15,151 bases of DNA from a candidate division TA06 bacterium DG_78 (GTDB taxonomy: Bacteria > Hydrothermota > Tepidihabitantia > SM23-42): contig LJNI01000038.1 of NCBI GenBank assembly GCA_001303225.1, positions 1 through 15,151 on the forward strand, read 5' to 3'. Both the position numbers and the translations under genes were made by a program. Positions within the stretch are counted from its first letter, which is position 1. The number at the start of each line of letters is the position of its first letter. Below are positions 1-7,291 of this stretch, in pieces. The notes below the pieces were generated by a model that saw nothing but the letters and a program-made list of their open reading frames with translations, had not been told where the DNA came from and did not search any database.

Positions 1-72
1 TCTGAGAAAATCAAGAAATCTCTATAATCAAGAGAACTCGAATCATTTTTTCAGGGCTCTCTTGGTAATTTC

Positions 73-100
73 TTGACAGAGCCGATTTTTTGGATATAAT
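73..100 (+). promoter_or_regulatory. Consensus sigma70-type promoter placed on the start codon
   Basis: The -35 box TTGACA is at 73-78 and the -10 box TATAAT at 95-100, a perfect match to both consensus hexamers with a 16-nt spacer. The expected transcription start is about 106-107, which is the A or U of the AUG at 106-108. The transcript would therefore have essentially no 5' leader and no Shine-Dalgarno site. A 6-bp inverted repeat (GGCTCT at 55-60, AGAGCC at 78-83) touches the -35 box and could be an operator or chance. The rest of 1-72 shows no gene; a second TATAAT at 23-28 has no visible -35 partner. Confidence 0.8.
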
Positions 101-105
101 CACCA

Positions 106-1173
106 ATGCGATTGTTAATTCTGAGTGGTGTTAAGTCTCTGCAAACACAAATTGGGAACACTATAAAGTTAGAAAAGGCTGTGCGATCTTTCATGAAGAT
201 CAGGAAAGACTATCAGGCAAAATTTATATACTATGACCAGCCGAATGAATTTGGTGTTACACCAGTGAAGAAAAAAGCACAGTCAATCAGGTCTTTTATT
301 CGAAATATCGAAAAAAAATGGGGTTTTATCGATATTTTATTACTCTTGGGTGGCGATACTATCGTCCCTTTTTTTAGACTGAAGAATCCCTGTGATGACA
401 GTGACACGCGTGTTTTCTCTGACAACCCATATGCTTCAAGCGATGACGATTTTCTTATTCCCGAGCGGGTATGTGCCCGTATTCCGGATAATAAAGATGC
501 TACATTTATAATCAATCAGCTGGAAAAATCAGTAACCATGACACACAAATCATTTGGTATGACAGCACGGGTTTGGCGCGCAGCTTCGCGAAATGTTTAT
601 CGAAGCATCGGGAATATAAATGATATAAAGGTTTCACCACCAGTTACCGGTGATACATTCAAATCAGTATGGCTGCAGAGGAAGGATTTTCTGTATTTCA
701 ATCTTCACGGCAGCAAACTCTCTTCACACTGGTATGGTCAGGATAAAGGTATGTATCCTGTGGCATTACGTCCAGATAATGTTGACAAAGCACAAGGTGT
801 CGTTGCATCTGAGGCATGCTATGGTGCATACATTATGGAGAAATCACATAAAAATGCGCTCAGTTTGAAATTCTTGAGTGAAAAAGGAATCTATGGATTT
901 TGTGGTTCGACCACGATTGCCTATGGACCAGCAGCACCGCCTTCGAGTGAAGCCGATTTGCTCGTCAAGTATTTCTTAGAATATACAAAACAAGGGCTCA
1001 CCCTTGGAGAAAGTTTTAAGAGTGCGAAGATAGATTTTGTACGAAAGGCACTCAGACGCAATGGTTTTTTAGATGATGATGACCAGAAGACAGTATTACA
1101 ATTTGTACTGTATGGAGATCCAACATTGAGATTTCAAACGAAGATCAAAAAATCTGTTAAACGAAAAAAATGA
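106..1173 (+). CDS. Cytoplasmic C25-family (gingipain-like) cysteine peptidase
   Basis: This 355-residue protein resembles the catalytic domain of peptidase family C25 (clan CD, caspase/gingipain fold), which cleaves peptides with a His-Cys dyad. The likely dyad is H201 in FNLHGS and C238 in SEACYGA, each after a hydrophobic strand. Other family-like segments are the LLLLGGDTIVP strand (about 78-88), the acidic turn DNPYASSDDDF (106-116) and a C-terminal YGDPTLRF (336-343). Unlike secreted gingipains it has no signal peptide, propeptide or sorting domain, so it should act in the cytoplasm; the tail is basic (KIKKSVKRKK). The start at 106 is preferred because strand 1 (RLLILSG) follows it at once, though this makes the mRNA leaderless. 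Its stop overlaps the next ATG by 4 nt, putting it at the head of the A/V-ATPase operon. Family assignment is fairly secure; substrate and any role in ATPase biology are unknown. Confidence 0.75.
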   Translation: MRLLILSGVKSLQTQIGNTIKLEKAVRSFMKIRKDYQAKFIYYDQPNEFGVTPVKKKAQSIRSFIRNIEKKWGFIDILLLLGGDTIVPFFRLKNPCDDSDTRVFSDNPYASSDDDFLIPERVCARIPDNKDATFIINQLEKSVTMTHKSFGMTARVWRAASRNVYRSIGNINDIKVSPPVTGDTFKSVWLQRKDFLYFNLHGSKLSSHWYGQDKGMYPVALRPDNVDKAQGVVASEACYGAYIMEKSHKNALSLKFLSEKGIYGFCGSTTIAYGPAAPPSSEADLLVKYFLEYTKQGLTLGESFKSAKIDFVRKALRRNGFLDDDDQKTVLQFVLYGDPTLRFQTKIKKSVKRKK

Positions 1174-1448
1174 TTGATCGGAAAAAAATCATAAAGATAA
1201 AGAGAAAGATTTCAAAGGAATTCCCAGAATTCAAGGGGATTGAACCGACTGTAACTGAAAAAACTATCGGTCCACAGGATGCACTCTACAAAAAGTTATC
1301 GCTCGGAGTACCAAAACAATTGAAGCATATCTATCGGTTAAAATTCACACGAATGGTCCAGACAGTCGACGAGATTGAAATAGAGAGGATTCTTATCGTC
1401 ACCCTGAATGATCGTGGTGAGATAATAAAAATGACGCAATCGAGATGA
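1170..1448 (+). CDS. Small conserved-looking protein of unknown function in the ATPase operon
   Basis: I do not recognise this 92-residue protein. It is rich in Lys and Ile, with a basic N-terminal helix-like stretch (KKIIKIKRKISKEF, about 5-18) and two predicted strands near the end (about 53-76 and 80-88, with IERILIVTLNDRGEIIKM). It has no signal peptide, membrane segment or Cys cluster. The ATG overlaps the peptidase stop (ATGA), and its own TGA overlaps the ATG of subunit C in the same way, so its translation is probably coupled to both. It is too short and too poor in coiled-coil pattern to be the ATPase E or G/H stalk subunit. The tight position between the peptidase and subunit C argues that it is a real gene; function is open. 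Confidence 0.65.
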   Translation: MIDRKKIIKIKRKISKEFPEFKGIEPTVTEKTIGPQDALYKKLSLGVPKQLKHIYRLKFTRMVQTVDEIEIERILIVTLNDRGEIIKMTQSR

Positions 1449-2359
1449 TACAGGGAACCGACGACACACGATACGCATATGTAAATGGTATTGTCAGGGC
1501 AAAAGAGGCTCGGTTATTGACCAAGAGTCACGTCGACCGACTCATTGCTGCTGACCTATCAAATTTTAATACTATTCTTGCGGATACGCCGTACGTAGGA
1601 TATGAAGATATATCAACTGGCTTGGAGAAGGCTGAGAGTGAACTTAAACAATTTTTTGATCGATTTTGTCAGACTCCCGAGGTGAGTAAATTTATTGATT
1701 GGCCTGAGCAGATACATAATCTCAAGGTAAAGTTGAAACAGGGAGTCGATGAACTCCTGTATCCACAGGATACGACAGAAATTGAAACTTGGCCTGAAGT
1801 TCTTGATGAAGCGGCACGGTTTACTACGGGAAAAAATCCTTTTGTGCTTTCAACAAATCTCGATAAAATTTTGTGTAAGTATCTCTCTGAAGCTGCACAA
1901 TTTGTGCCATTTTTTAGTAGCTACTATAAATGCTACTTTGATTTGGAAAATATTCGTAGTTTCTTCAGGGCTCGGCAATTTGAGAAGAGCCGAGAGATTT
2001 TTATTCAAGTGTTTTTACCGTACGGTAGCATTCATGAAAAAATTTTTGTTGACAATCTTGCGACACAGCACGACCTCTTGGGTAAGAATTTCTTTACGAC
2101 ACCATATGCACACATTATTGATAGGGGTAGTGCGTATATTGAGGAATACCAATCATTTCTGCAGTTGGAGCGCTTATGTGAAGAGATGAGGTTTGGTTTT
2201 TTATTACAGGCACGGAGAATGGCATTTGGCGTTGAACCGCTCTTTGCATATTATCACTTTAAAATGGGAGAGATTAAAAAGGTGCGTCAGGTCTACTGGG
2301 GAAAGCTCAATGAGGTTCCCCTCGATACACAGAAAGAGAGTATTCCCGATGTCTGGTAG
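1445..2359 (+). CDS. atpC: A/V-type ATPase subunit C (central-stalk socket, AC39/d family)
   Basis: This is the funnel-shaped subunit that joins the D-F central shaft to the membrane c-ring. The 304 residues show the family's landmarks. The N-terminal YAYVNGIVRAKEARLLT (10-26) is followed by helices, and the middle holds FDLENIRSFFRARQ (165-178, the usual D-x-x-N-I-R helix). The C-terminal segment FAYYHFKMGEIKKVRQVYWGKLNEVP (268-292) matches the conserved end of the family. Length is slightly below the usual 320-350. The ATG overlaps the upstream stop (ATGA) with no good Shine-Dalgarno, suggesting coupled reinitiation. Its 3' end overlaps subunit F by 11 nt. The order C-F-A-B-D matches other bacterial and archaeal A/V-ATPase operons. 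Confidence 0.9.
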   Translation: MIQGTDDTRYAYVNGIVRAKEARLLTKSHVDRLIAADLSNFNTILADTPYVGYEDISTGLEKAESELKQFFDRFCQTPEVSKFIDWPEQIHNLKVKLKQGVDELLYPQDTTEIETWPEVLDEAARFTTGKNPFVLSTNLDKILCKYLSEAAQFVPFFSSYYKCYFDLENIRSFFRARQFEKSREIFIQVFLPYGSIHEKIFVDNLATQHDLLGKNFFTTPYAHIIDRGSAYIEEYQSFLQLERLCEEMRFGFLLQARRMAFGVEPLFAYYHFKMGEIKKVRQVYWGKLNEVPLDTQKESIPDVW

Positions 2360-2672
2360 TGCTCTTGCAATCGTTGGTAAGAAAGAAACAATTATGCCGT
2401 TTCTTGCAACGGGTGCAAAGGTCGTGTATGTTAAACAGGGAGAATGTGCAGAAGTTATTGAGGATTTGGTACGGCACGGTACTAAGATTATACTCTTTAC
2501 TGAAGAATTTATTGATGAGTTACAAGAAATTTTGCACCATTATCGAACTGAAACTGTCCCTTGTTTAATTCCCATCCCAACTGGCAGGGGAAAAACAAAA
2601 CGTGCAATAGAACGCATAAGAGGTGTAATAAAAAGGGCTGTTGGTGCTGATGTCTTCTTGGAGGAAAAATGA
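2349..2672 (+). CDS. atpF: A/V-type ATPase subunit F
   Basis: Subunit F binds the D shaft in the central stalk and modulates coupling. The reading frame is open further upstream, but the start at 2349 is preferred: it gives 107 residues, the normal family size (about 100-110), and begins directly with the first strand of the Rossmann-like fold ([21 protein letters not shown]). Other family features are the [12 protein letters not shown] strand-helix (48-59) and [10 protein letters not shown] (72-81). The C-terminal helix [20 protein letters not shown] inserts against subunit D in known structures. A weak purine-rich AGAAAGAGAG lies at 2331-2340. The start lies inside the end of the C gene, and the TGA overlaps the ATG of subunit A by 4 nt. 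Confidence 0.88.
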   Translation: MSGSALAIVGKKETIMPFLATGAKVVYVKQGECAEVIEDLVRHGTKIILFTEEFIDELQEILHHYRTETVPCLIPIPTGRGKTKRAIERIRGVIKRAVGADVFLEEK

Positions 2673-4555
2673 AAAAAGGTGAAATAGTTAAGGTTTCAGG
2701 ACCACTGGTAGTGGCAAAGGGAATGGCAGGAAGTAAGATGTACGATGTGGTGCGGGTAAGCGAAGAAAGACTGGTTGGTGAGATAATTGGACTGACGGGA
2801 GATCTTGCATCGATTCAAGTATATGAAGATACCTCAGGTATCGGACCTGGTGAACCTGTATATATGACTGATCAGCCGCTCTATGTTGAACTTGGTCCTG
2901 GGCTCATCGAGTCAATTTTTGATGGCATTCAGAGACCGTTAGATATCATTCGAGATAAAACCGGCGATAATATTACCCGTGGTATTGAAATACCTGCTCT
3001 CGAGAGAGATAAAAAGTGGCACTTCAAACCTGTAGTAAAAGTTGGTGCTACTGTTAGTCCTGGAGATATTCTTGGCGAAGTTAAGGAAACAGTATTGGTA
3101 GTTCAGAAAATTATGATTCCACCTCAAAGTAAAGGAAAGGTGAAGAAGATCACAGAGGGAGAATATACGATTACCGATACCGTGTGTGAGCTTGAAACAG
3201 AGAATGGTGTGGAGAAAATCACGCTGATGCAGCGTTGGCCTGTGCGGCAACCACGACCGTACAAAGAGAGACTCGCACCCTCCCTTACCCTCTCAACAGG
3301 GCAGCGTGTGATCGATGCATTCTTTCCAATTGCGAAAGGCGGTACTGCGTGCTGTCCAGGACCATTTGGTTCAGGGAAAACCGTTATTCAACATCAGCTC
3401 GCAAAGTGGGCAGATGCTGAAATTATCGTCTACATCGGCTGTGGTGAGCGGGGAAATGAGATGACCGACGTGTTGTTAGAATTTCCTGAATTGAAAGACC
3501 CCACATCAGGTGAACCGCTGATGAAGAGAACAGTACTCATCGCAAATACATCAAACATGCCAGTGGCAGCGCGGGAGGCATCGGTCTATACTGGTATCAC
3601 AATCGCCGAGTATTTTAGGGATATGGGGTATTCAGTAGCGGTCATGGCAGATTCTACCTCACGCTGGGCAGAAGCGATGCGTGAAATTTCAGGTCGACTA
3701 GAAGAGATGCCTGGCGAAGAAGGGTATCCTGCATACCTCAGTGCCAAGGTGAGCTCATTCTACGAGCGAGCAGGACGAATTAAGGCATTAGGTGATCCTT
3801 CACGCGAAGGTGCCTTGAGTGTGATTGGTGCGGTTTCGCCACCAGGTGGCGACCTATCAGATCCAGTGGTTCAGGCAACACTCCGAGTTGTTAAGGTCTT
3901 CTGGAGTCTCGAAGATCGGCTTGCCTATCAGCGTCATTTCCCAGCGATTTCATGGTTGAATTCCTACTCACTCTATATTGATGATGTCAGTGAGGATTTA
4001 AATAAAAAAACTGCAAAAGACTTTACTGATTTATCAAAGGACGCAATGCGTCTGTTAGAACAGGAGGCTGAGCTTCAGGAAATTGTGAGACTCATTGGTG
4101 TTGATGCGCTGTCACCTGAAGACCGACTCATTCTCGAAGGTGCACGTTCGATACGAGAAGATTTTTTGCACCAGAATGCATTTCATGAAATCGATACCTA
4201 TGCATCACTCTCCAAGCAATACAAGATGCTCTCAATATGTATGTTTAATTACAGTAAAGCAAAAGAGGCATTGGCACGCGGAGTATTGTATGCTGATATT
4301 GTGAACATGGCAGTGCGCGATAAGATTGCCAGAATGAGGTATCTCCCAGAATCTGATATAGCTAAAATCGATGCACTCAGGGATGAAATAACCCAGGAAT
4401 TTGATAAACTCATTAAGGGAGAAAAGGCGAAAACAGGAGAAGAAGTGGAAGAAGGTGAGAAAGAGAAGGAGGCGTTCACTGGAGAAGAAAAGGAAGAAGA
4501 GGGTAAAAAAGAAGAACCAGAAAAAAAGACACGTCGATCGAGGAGGAAGAAATGA
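2669..4555 (+). CDS. atpA: A/V-type ATPase catalytic subunit A
   Basis: This is the nucleotide-hydrolysing (or ATP-synthesising) subunit of the A3B3 head. The 628 residues contain the N-terminal barrel, the non-homologous bulge domain typical of A subunits (about 115-190, e.g. [18 protein letters not shown]), Walker A GPFGSGKT (231-238), and the [13 protein letters not shown] segment with the likely catalytic Glu E260. They also contain the Walker B-region strand [18 protein letters not shown] (322-338), [12 protein letters not shown] (346-357) and [11 protein letters not shown] (390-400). A strong GGAGG at 2660-2664 precedes the ATG. The family is usually 580-600 residues; here about 45 extra residues (about 583-628) form a Glu/Lys tail ending in a basic [10 protein letters not shown], probably disordered. 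The ATG overlaps the F stop, and its TGA overlaps the B start. Confidence 0.97.
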   Translation: MKKGEIVKVSGPLVVAKGMAGSKMYDVVRVSEERLVGEIIGLTGDLASIQVYEDTSGIGPGEPVYMTDQPLYVELGPGLIESIFDGIQRPLDIIRDKTGDNITRGIEIPALERDKKWHFKPVVKVGATVSPGDILGEVKETVLVVQKIMIPPQSKGKVKKITEGEYTITDTVCELETENGVEKITLMQRWPVRQPRPYKERLAPSLTLSTGQRVIDAFFPIAKGGTACCPGPFGSGKTVIQHQLAKWADAEIIVYIGCGERGNEMTDVLLEFPELKDPTSGEPLMKRTVLIANTSNMPVAAREASVYTGITIAEYFRDMGYSVAVMADSTSRWAEAMREISGRLEEMPGEEGYPAYLSAKVSSFYERAGRIKALGDPSREGALSVIGAVSPPGGDLSDPVVQATLRVVKVFWSLEDRLAYQRHFPAISWLNSYSLYIDDVSEDLNKKTAKDFTDLSKDAMRLLEQEAELQEIVRLIGVDALSPEDRLILEGARSIREDFLHQNAFHEIDTYASLSKQYKMLSICMFNYSKAKEALARGVLYADIVNMAVRDKIARMRYLPESDIAKIDALRDEITQEFDKLIKGEKAKTGEEVEEGEKEKEAFTGEEKEEEGKKEEPEKKTRRSRRKK

Positions 4556-5925
4556 TAAAGGAATATAGTAGCATCATAGATGTTTCAGGTCCTCTCTTGC
4601 TCGTTGAAGGTGTCGAGGGTGCAAAGTACGAAGAATTGGTAGAAATTTATACGGGAACTGGTGAAAAGAAAAGAGGTAGAGTTTTAGAAGTTAACAGAGA
4701 TAAGGCATTAGTACAAATCTTTGAGGCATCCACAGGTATCGATGTTCAAAATTGTCGAGTTCGTTTTCTCGGCAGAACACTCCACATCGGTGTATCCAGT
4801 GATATGCTCGGCAGAGTATTTGATGGTCTTGGACGACCAAAAGATGGTGGCCCAGAAACTGTTCCTGAGGCAATGCTCGACATCAATGGTGCACCGATAA
4901 ATCCTACGGCACGTGATTATCCAAACGAATTTATTCAGACCGGGATTTCTTCGATCGATGGCATCAATACCCTTGTGCGTGGACAAAAACTCCCGATCTT
5001 CTCTGGGTCTGGTTTGCCGCACAATCGTGTTGCCGCACAGATTGCGCGCCAGGCAAAAGTTTTAGGAAAAGAGGAAGAATTCGCCGTCGTTTTTGGAGCA
5101 ATGGGTATCACCTTTGAAGAAGCGAACTTTTTTATCCAGGATTTCACGAAATCAGGAGCACTCGAGCGGGTCGTTCTCTTCTTGAATCTCGCTGATGATC
5201 CAGCAATTGAACGAGTGTCAACACCGCGGGTTGCATTTACCGTTGCTGAATACCTCGCCTTTACCAAGGGTTTGCACATCCTTGTTCTTCTCTCAGACAT
5301 GACCAATTATGCTGAGGCACTGCGGGAAATTTCCGCGGCACGAAAAGAGATACCAGGCAGAAGAGGCTATCCTGGTTATCTCTACACAGATTTGGCAAGT
5401 GTTTACGAACGCTCGGGTCGAATTAAAGATAAGAAAGGTTCGATTACCTTAATTCCAATTCTCACCATGCCTGAGGATGATAAGACCCATCCGATTCCTG
5501 ATTTGACTGGTTATATCACTGAAGGTCAGGTTATTCTCTCACGTCCACTCTTCCGGAAAAAAGTTTCGCCGCCAATTGATGTCCAACAGTCACTCTCACG
5601 ACTCAAGGATAAGGGAATCGGTAAAGGGAAGACACGTGAAGACCACGCTGATTTATTTAATCAATTGATTGCGTGTTATGCACGAGGTAAAGAAGCAGCA
5701 GAGTTATCAGTCGTTTTAGGTGAGGCAGCACTGTCAGACCTCGATAAGATCTACTTGAAGTTCTCTCAGAATTTTGAAGAACGATACATTTCACAGCATG
5801 AGCACGAAGACAGAACTATAGAAGAGACATTGGATTTAGGTTGGGAACTTCTCCGCGTGATTCCACGAACTGAAATGAAGCGGGTGAGAGATGAATACCT
5901 GACGAAATATTATGATAAGGAATAA
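4552..5925 (+). CDS. atpB: A/V-type ATPase regulatory subunit B
   Basis: Subunit B alternates with A in the hexameric head and carries a non-catalytic site. The 457 residues show the N-terminal barrel (1-75) and [13 protein letters not shown] (84-96). The degenerate P-loop region [18 protein letters not shown] (151-168) replaces the Walker A GKT, which is the mark of a B rather than an A subunit. [52 protein letters not shown] (269-290) and [30 protein letters not shown] all follow the family closely. Length is normal (about 460). A GGAGGAAGAA ribosome site ends just before the ATG, which overlaps the stop of A (ATGA). It is the last gene of the gapless chain; D lies beyond a 339-nt repeat-containing interruption. 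Confidence 0.97.
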   Translation: MIKEYSSIIDVSGPLLLVEGVEGAKYEELVEIYTGTGEKKRGRVLEVNRDKALVQIFEASTGIDVQNCRVRFLGRTLHIGVSSDMLGRVFDGLGRPKDGGPETVPEAMLDINGAPINPTARDYPNEFIQTGISSIDGINTLVRGQKLPIFSGSGLPHNRVAAQIARQAKVLGKEEEFAVVFGAMGITFEEANFFIQDFTKSGALERVVLFLNLADDPAIERVSTPRVAFTVAEYLAFTKGLHILVLLSDMTNYAEALREISAARKEIPGRRGYPGYLYTDLASVYERSGRIKDKKGSITLIPILTMPEDDKTHPIPDLTGYITEGQVILSRPLFRKKVSPPIDVQQSLSRLKDKGIGKGKTREDHADLFNQLIACYARGKEAAELSVVLGEAALSDLDKIYLKFSQNFEERYISQHEHEDRTIEETLDLGWELLRVIPRTEMKRVRDEYLTKYYDKE

Positions 5926-5984
5926 TCGCGAATTGACAATAGTGGATCACAGAGGTTGTTGGATAAATCTTGGAGTACTAAATT

Positions 5985-6088
5985 CGAAGCACGAAATCCG
6001 AAATTCTAAACAATATCTAAAATTAAAAATCCCAAATCAATTGAAAAAATGTTTTGAAAATTTAGAATTGGAATTTGTTTCCGCTTCG
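5985..6088. repeat. Imperfect AT-rich inverted-repeat element
   Basis: The outer ends pair exactly (CGAAGC at 5985-5990 with GCTTCG at 6083-6088), as do inner blocks (ATTCTAAA at 6003-6010 with TTTAGAAT at 6061-6068). Partial matches lie between them, and the central 50 nt is A-rich. This resembles palindromic intergenic elements I have seen in uncultivated bacterial genomes, but I cannot confirm the family here. Confidence 0.5.
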
Positions 6089-6098
6089 TCCCGAGACT

Positions 6099-6176
6099 CA
6101 GCATCGAGGGAGGATTTCGATATTATGCTGAAAATTTCAAAATTTTCAATTTTGTTAAATTTTCGAGCATCCTCCC
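6099..6176. repeat. Nested hairpin element with alternative pairings
   Basis: GGGAGGAT (6108-6115) pairs with ATCCTCCC (6169-6176). Inside, ATGCTGAAAATTT (6125-6137) pairs with AAATTTTCGAGCAT (6157-6170) with one bulged C. The tip is CAAAATT (6138-6144) against AATTTTG (6148-6154) around a 3-nt loop. CAGCAT (6099-6104) can instead pair with ATGCTG (6125-6130), which competes with the main stem. No U-run follows, so it is not a standard terminator. Confidence 0.55.
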
Positions 6177-6264
6177 TTACAGGACCTTGGGCAAAAATCT
6201 TATCTCATTTCATTTCTGCGCATGCATCTTGTAGAGAGAAGATTTTGGGGAGAATTTAGATATT

Positions 6265-6885
6265 ATGCGTTTAGATATTCCACCGACCAGGATGCAATTG
6301 TTGCGTTTGAAACGCAGAGGTATTGTTGCGCGGCGTGGACACAAACTCCTCAAAGATAAACAAGACGAGTTGATGCGGCAAATTCTCGAACTGGTTAACC
6401 GCATTCGAGACCTGCGACTCCGCATTGAAGAGGAATTGAGTGCTGCATTTGGTTATTTCTATTTTGCCTCGAGCAAACAGGCGCCAAAAGCGACTGATGA
6501 AGCCCTCTTGGCAACCACCAAGACAATCGATGTTGATTATACTGCAGAGCGAATACTCAACTTGAGAGTTCCAAAATTCTCCCGGAAAATATCAGGTGGC
6601 TTGATTGGATATGGATTCTTGGCAACGTCAGGAGACTTGGATCTTGCCCTCTTAAAAATCGACCAGCTCATTGTACGACTCCTCGAGCTCGCTGAATTGG
6701 AAAAGACACTGGAACTCCTCGCAACAGAGATTGAGAAGACGCGGAGAAGGGTCAACGCCTTGGAGTATATTCTCATCCCATCAATTGATGAAACGATTAA
6801 GTTTATAAAGTTGAAAATGTCTGAAATAGAACGGGGTGACTTAACCCGATTGATGAGGATTAAAGATATTGTGAGGGGGAAATAA
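6265..6885 (+). CDS. atpD: A/V-type ATPase subunit D (central rotor shaft)
   Basis: Subunit D is the long coiled-coil shaft that turns inside the A3B3 head and binds F and C. The 206-residue protein has the diagnostic N-terminal helix PTRMQLLRLKRRGIVARRGHKLLKDKQDEL (7-36) and the C-terminal helix TRRRVNALEYILIPSIDETIKFIKLKMSEIERGDLTRLMRIKDI. The central part (about 85-120) is the short globular domain. Length is normal for the family (about 200-215). GGGGAGA at 6247-6253, 11 nt before the ATG, is the likely ribosome site. It is separated from subunit B by the repeat-rich gap, so its supply relative to the other head subunits may be affected by read-through across the hairpins. Confidence 0.95.
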   Translation: MRLDIPPTRMQLLRLKRRGIVARRGHKLLKDKQDELMRQILELVNRIRDLRLRIEEELSAAFGYFYFASSKQAPKATDEALLATTKTIDVDYTAERILNLRVPKFSRKISGGLIGYGFLATSGDLDLALLKIDQLIVRLLELAELEKTLELLATEIEKTRRRVNALEYILIPSIDETIKFIKLKMSEIERGDLTRLMRIKDIVRGK

Positions 6886-6896
6886 GAAGATCTTAT

Positions 6897-6968
6897 TGTC
6901 TGATAGTCGAATCGTTGGATTGTCTTATGGTGGGGTGGTACGGGATCAGACTATGGGACAATCAGGCT
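6897..6968. repeat. Degenerate 8-nt tandem array that inverts midway
   Basis: Reading in steps of eight from 6897 gives TGTCTGAT, AGTCGAAT, CGTTGGAT, TGTCTTAT and the decayed GGTGGGGT and GGTACGGG. Then come ATCAGACT, ATGGGACA and ATCAGGCT, which are reverse complements of the same NGTCNNAT pattern. Because of the inversion, 6918-6931 can pair with 6950-6963 over 14 positions in RNA (with G-U pairs), leaving an 18-nt loop. The array fills most of the 101-nt spacer after subunit D. Confidence 0.6.
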
Positions 6969-6986
6969 AATGACAAGGGAGGAGTA

Positions 6987-7211
6987 ATGGTTGAAGGTTT
7001 GATTAGTGTTTTAATTCTTGCGTTTGTGACGTTGATCTTTGGGTTAATTAAGGAACTACCACTGATAATAATTCCTCAGATTGTACTAATTCTTGTGGTC
7101 ATTTATCTACTCATTCGTGTTCGTGTCAAAATTTCACGAGCTGAGAAAGAAAAACTCAGGACAAAGATAGAAGAACTCGAGAAGAAAATCGAGAGTCTAG
7201 GGGAAAAATAG
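6987..7211 (+). CDS. Small two-TM protein with C-terminal coiled coil, function unknown
   Basis: The frame is open from 6915, but the start at 6987 is chosen because AAGGGAGGAG at 6975-6984 is an excellent ribosome site. The upstream part also overlaps the periodic repeat and encodes unlikely residues. The resulting 74-residue protein has two hydrophobic helices (about 2-21 and 26-43), a short KELP turn, then a basic stretch and a charged heptad-like coiled coil (about 49-72, KISRAEKEKLRTKIEELEKKIE). The layout resembles small LapA-like inner-membrane proteins, but this is only topology. It is not the ATPase c (K) subunit: neither helix carries the buried ion-binding Glu/Asp nor the Gly-rich packing face. 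It is convergent with tolB, and its stop codon lies in the tol operon terminator. Confidence 0.65.
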   Translation: MVEGLISVLILAFVTLIFGLIKELPLIIIPQIVLILVVIYLLIRVRVKISRAEKEKLRTKIEELEKKIESLGEK

Positions 7212-7230
7212 GACTGGTATTTACAGTCCT
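7204..7230 (-). terminator. Intrinsic terminator of the tol-pal operon
   Basis: On the minus strand AGGACTG (7230-7224), a 7-nt loop and CAGTCCT (7216-7210) form a perfect 7-bp stem, followed by ATTTTT (7209-7204). It lies about 60 nt beyond the tolB stop. The same stem on the plus strand has no U-run, so it should act mainly on the tol transcript. It overlaps the last codons and stop of the convergent two-TM gene. Confidence 0.65.
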
Positions 7231-7291
7231 TAACCTCAAATCATTCAGAAAAAAATTAAATAGTGTCTCACATCCCTTACTTAATTAGTAA

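Larger units (their letters stand above)
5926..6264. other. Gene-free, repeat-filled gap between ATPase subunits B and D
   Basis: This 339-nt spacer interrupts an otherwise overlapping operon. It is AT-rich and consists largely of inverted-repeat sequence at 5985-6088 and 6099-6176. A looser pair follows, AAAATCTT at 6194-6201 with AAGATTTT at 6239-6246. A 115-codon frame crosses it (5912-6259), but its residues are simply translated repeat and it has no ribosome site. Near the right end GGGGAGA at 6247-6253 serves as the ribosome site of subunit D. No convincing internal promoter is visible, so D probably depends on read-through. Confidence 0.7.

Noticed and set aside
1170..1448. 92-residue protein as ATPase subunit E or G/H
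   Set aside because: Those are long helical or coiled-coil proteins; this one is short with predicted strands and no heptad pattern.
2193..2348. Upstream extension of the subunit F frame
   Set aside because: It lies inside the subunit C gene, the residues do not resemble subunit F, and the start at 2349 gives the normal family length.
5933..5967. TTGACA at 5933-5938 as an internal promoter for atpD
   Set aside because: The only -10-like sequence (GATAAA, 5962-5967) is 23 nt away, too far for a normal spacer.
5912..6259. 115-codon open frame between atpB and atpD
   Set aside because: It overlaps the end of atpB, has no ribosome site, and its residues are the translation of AT-rich inverted-repeat DNA with no domain-like pattern.
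6881..6897. AATAAGA-AGA-TCTTATT palindrome at the atpD stop as a terminator
   Set aside because: The stem is only 7 AT-rich base pairs with no U-run after it; too weak to call.
6987..7211. Two-TM protein as the ATPase c (proteolipid) subunit
   Set aside because: No Glu/Asp in the membrane helices, no Gly-rich packing motif, and a long charged coiled-coil tail.
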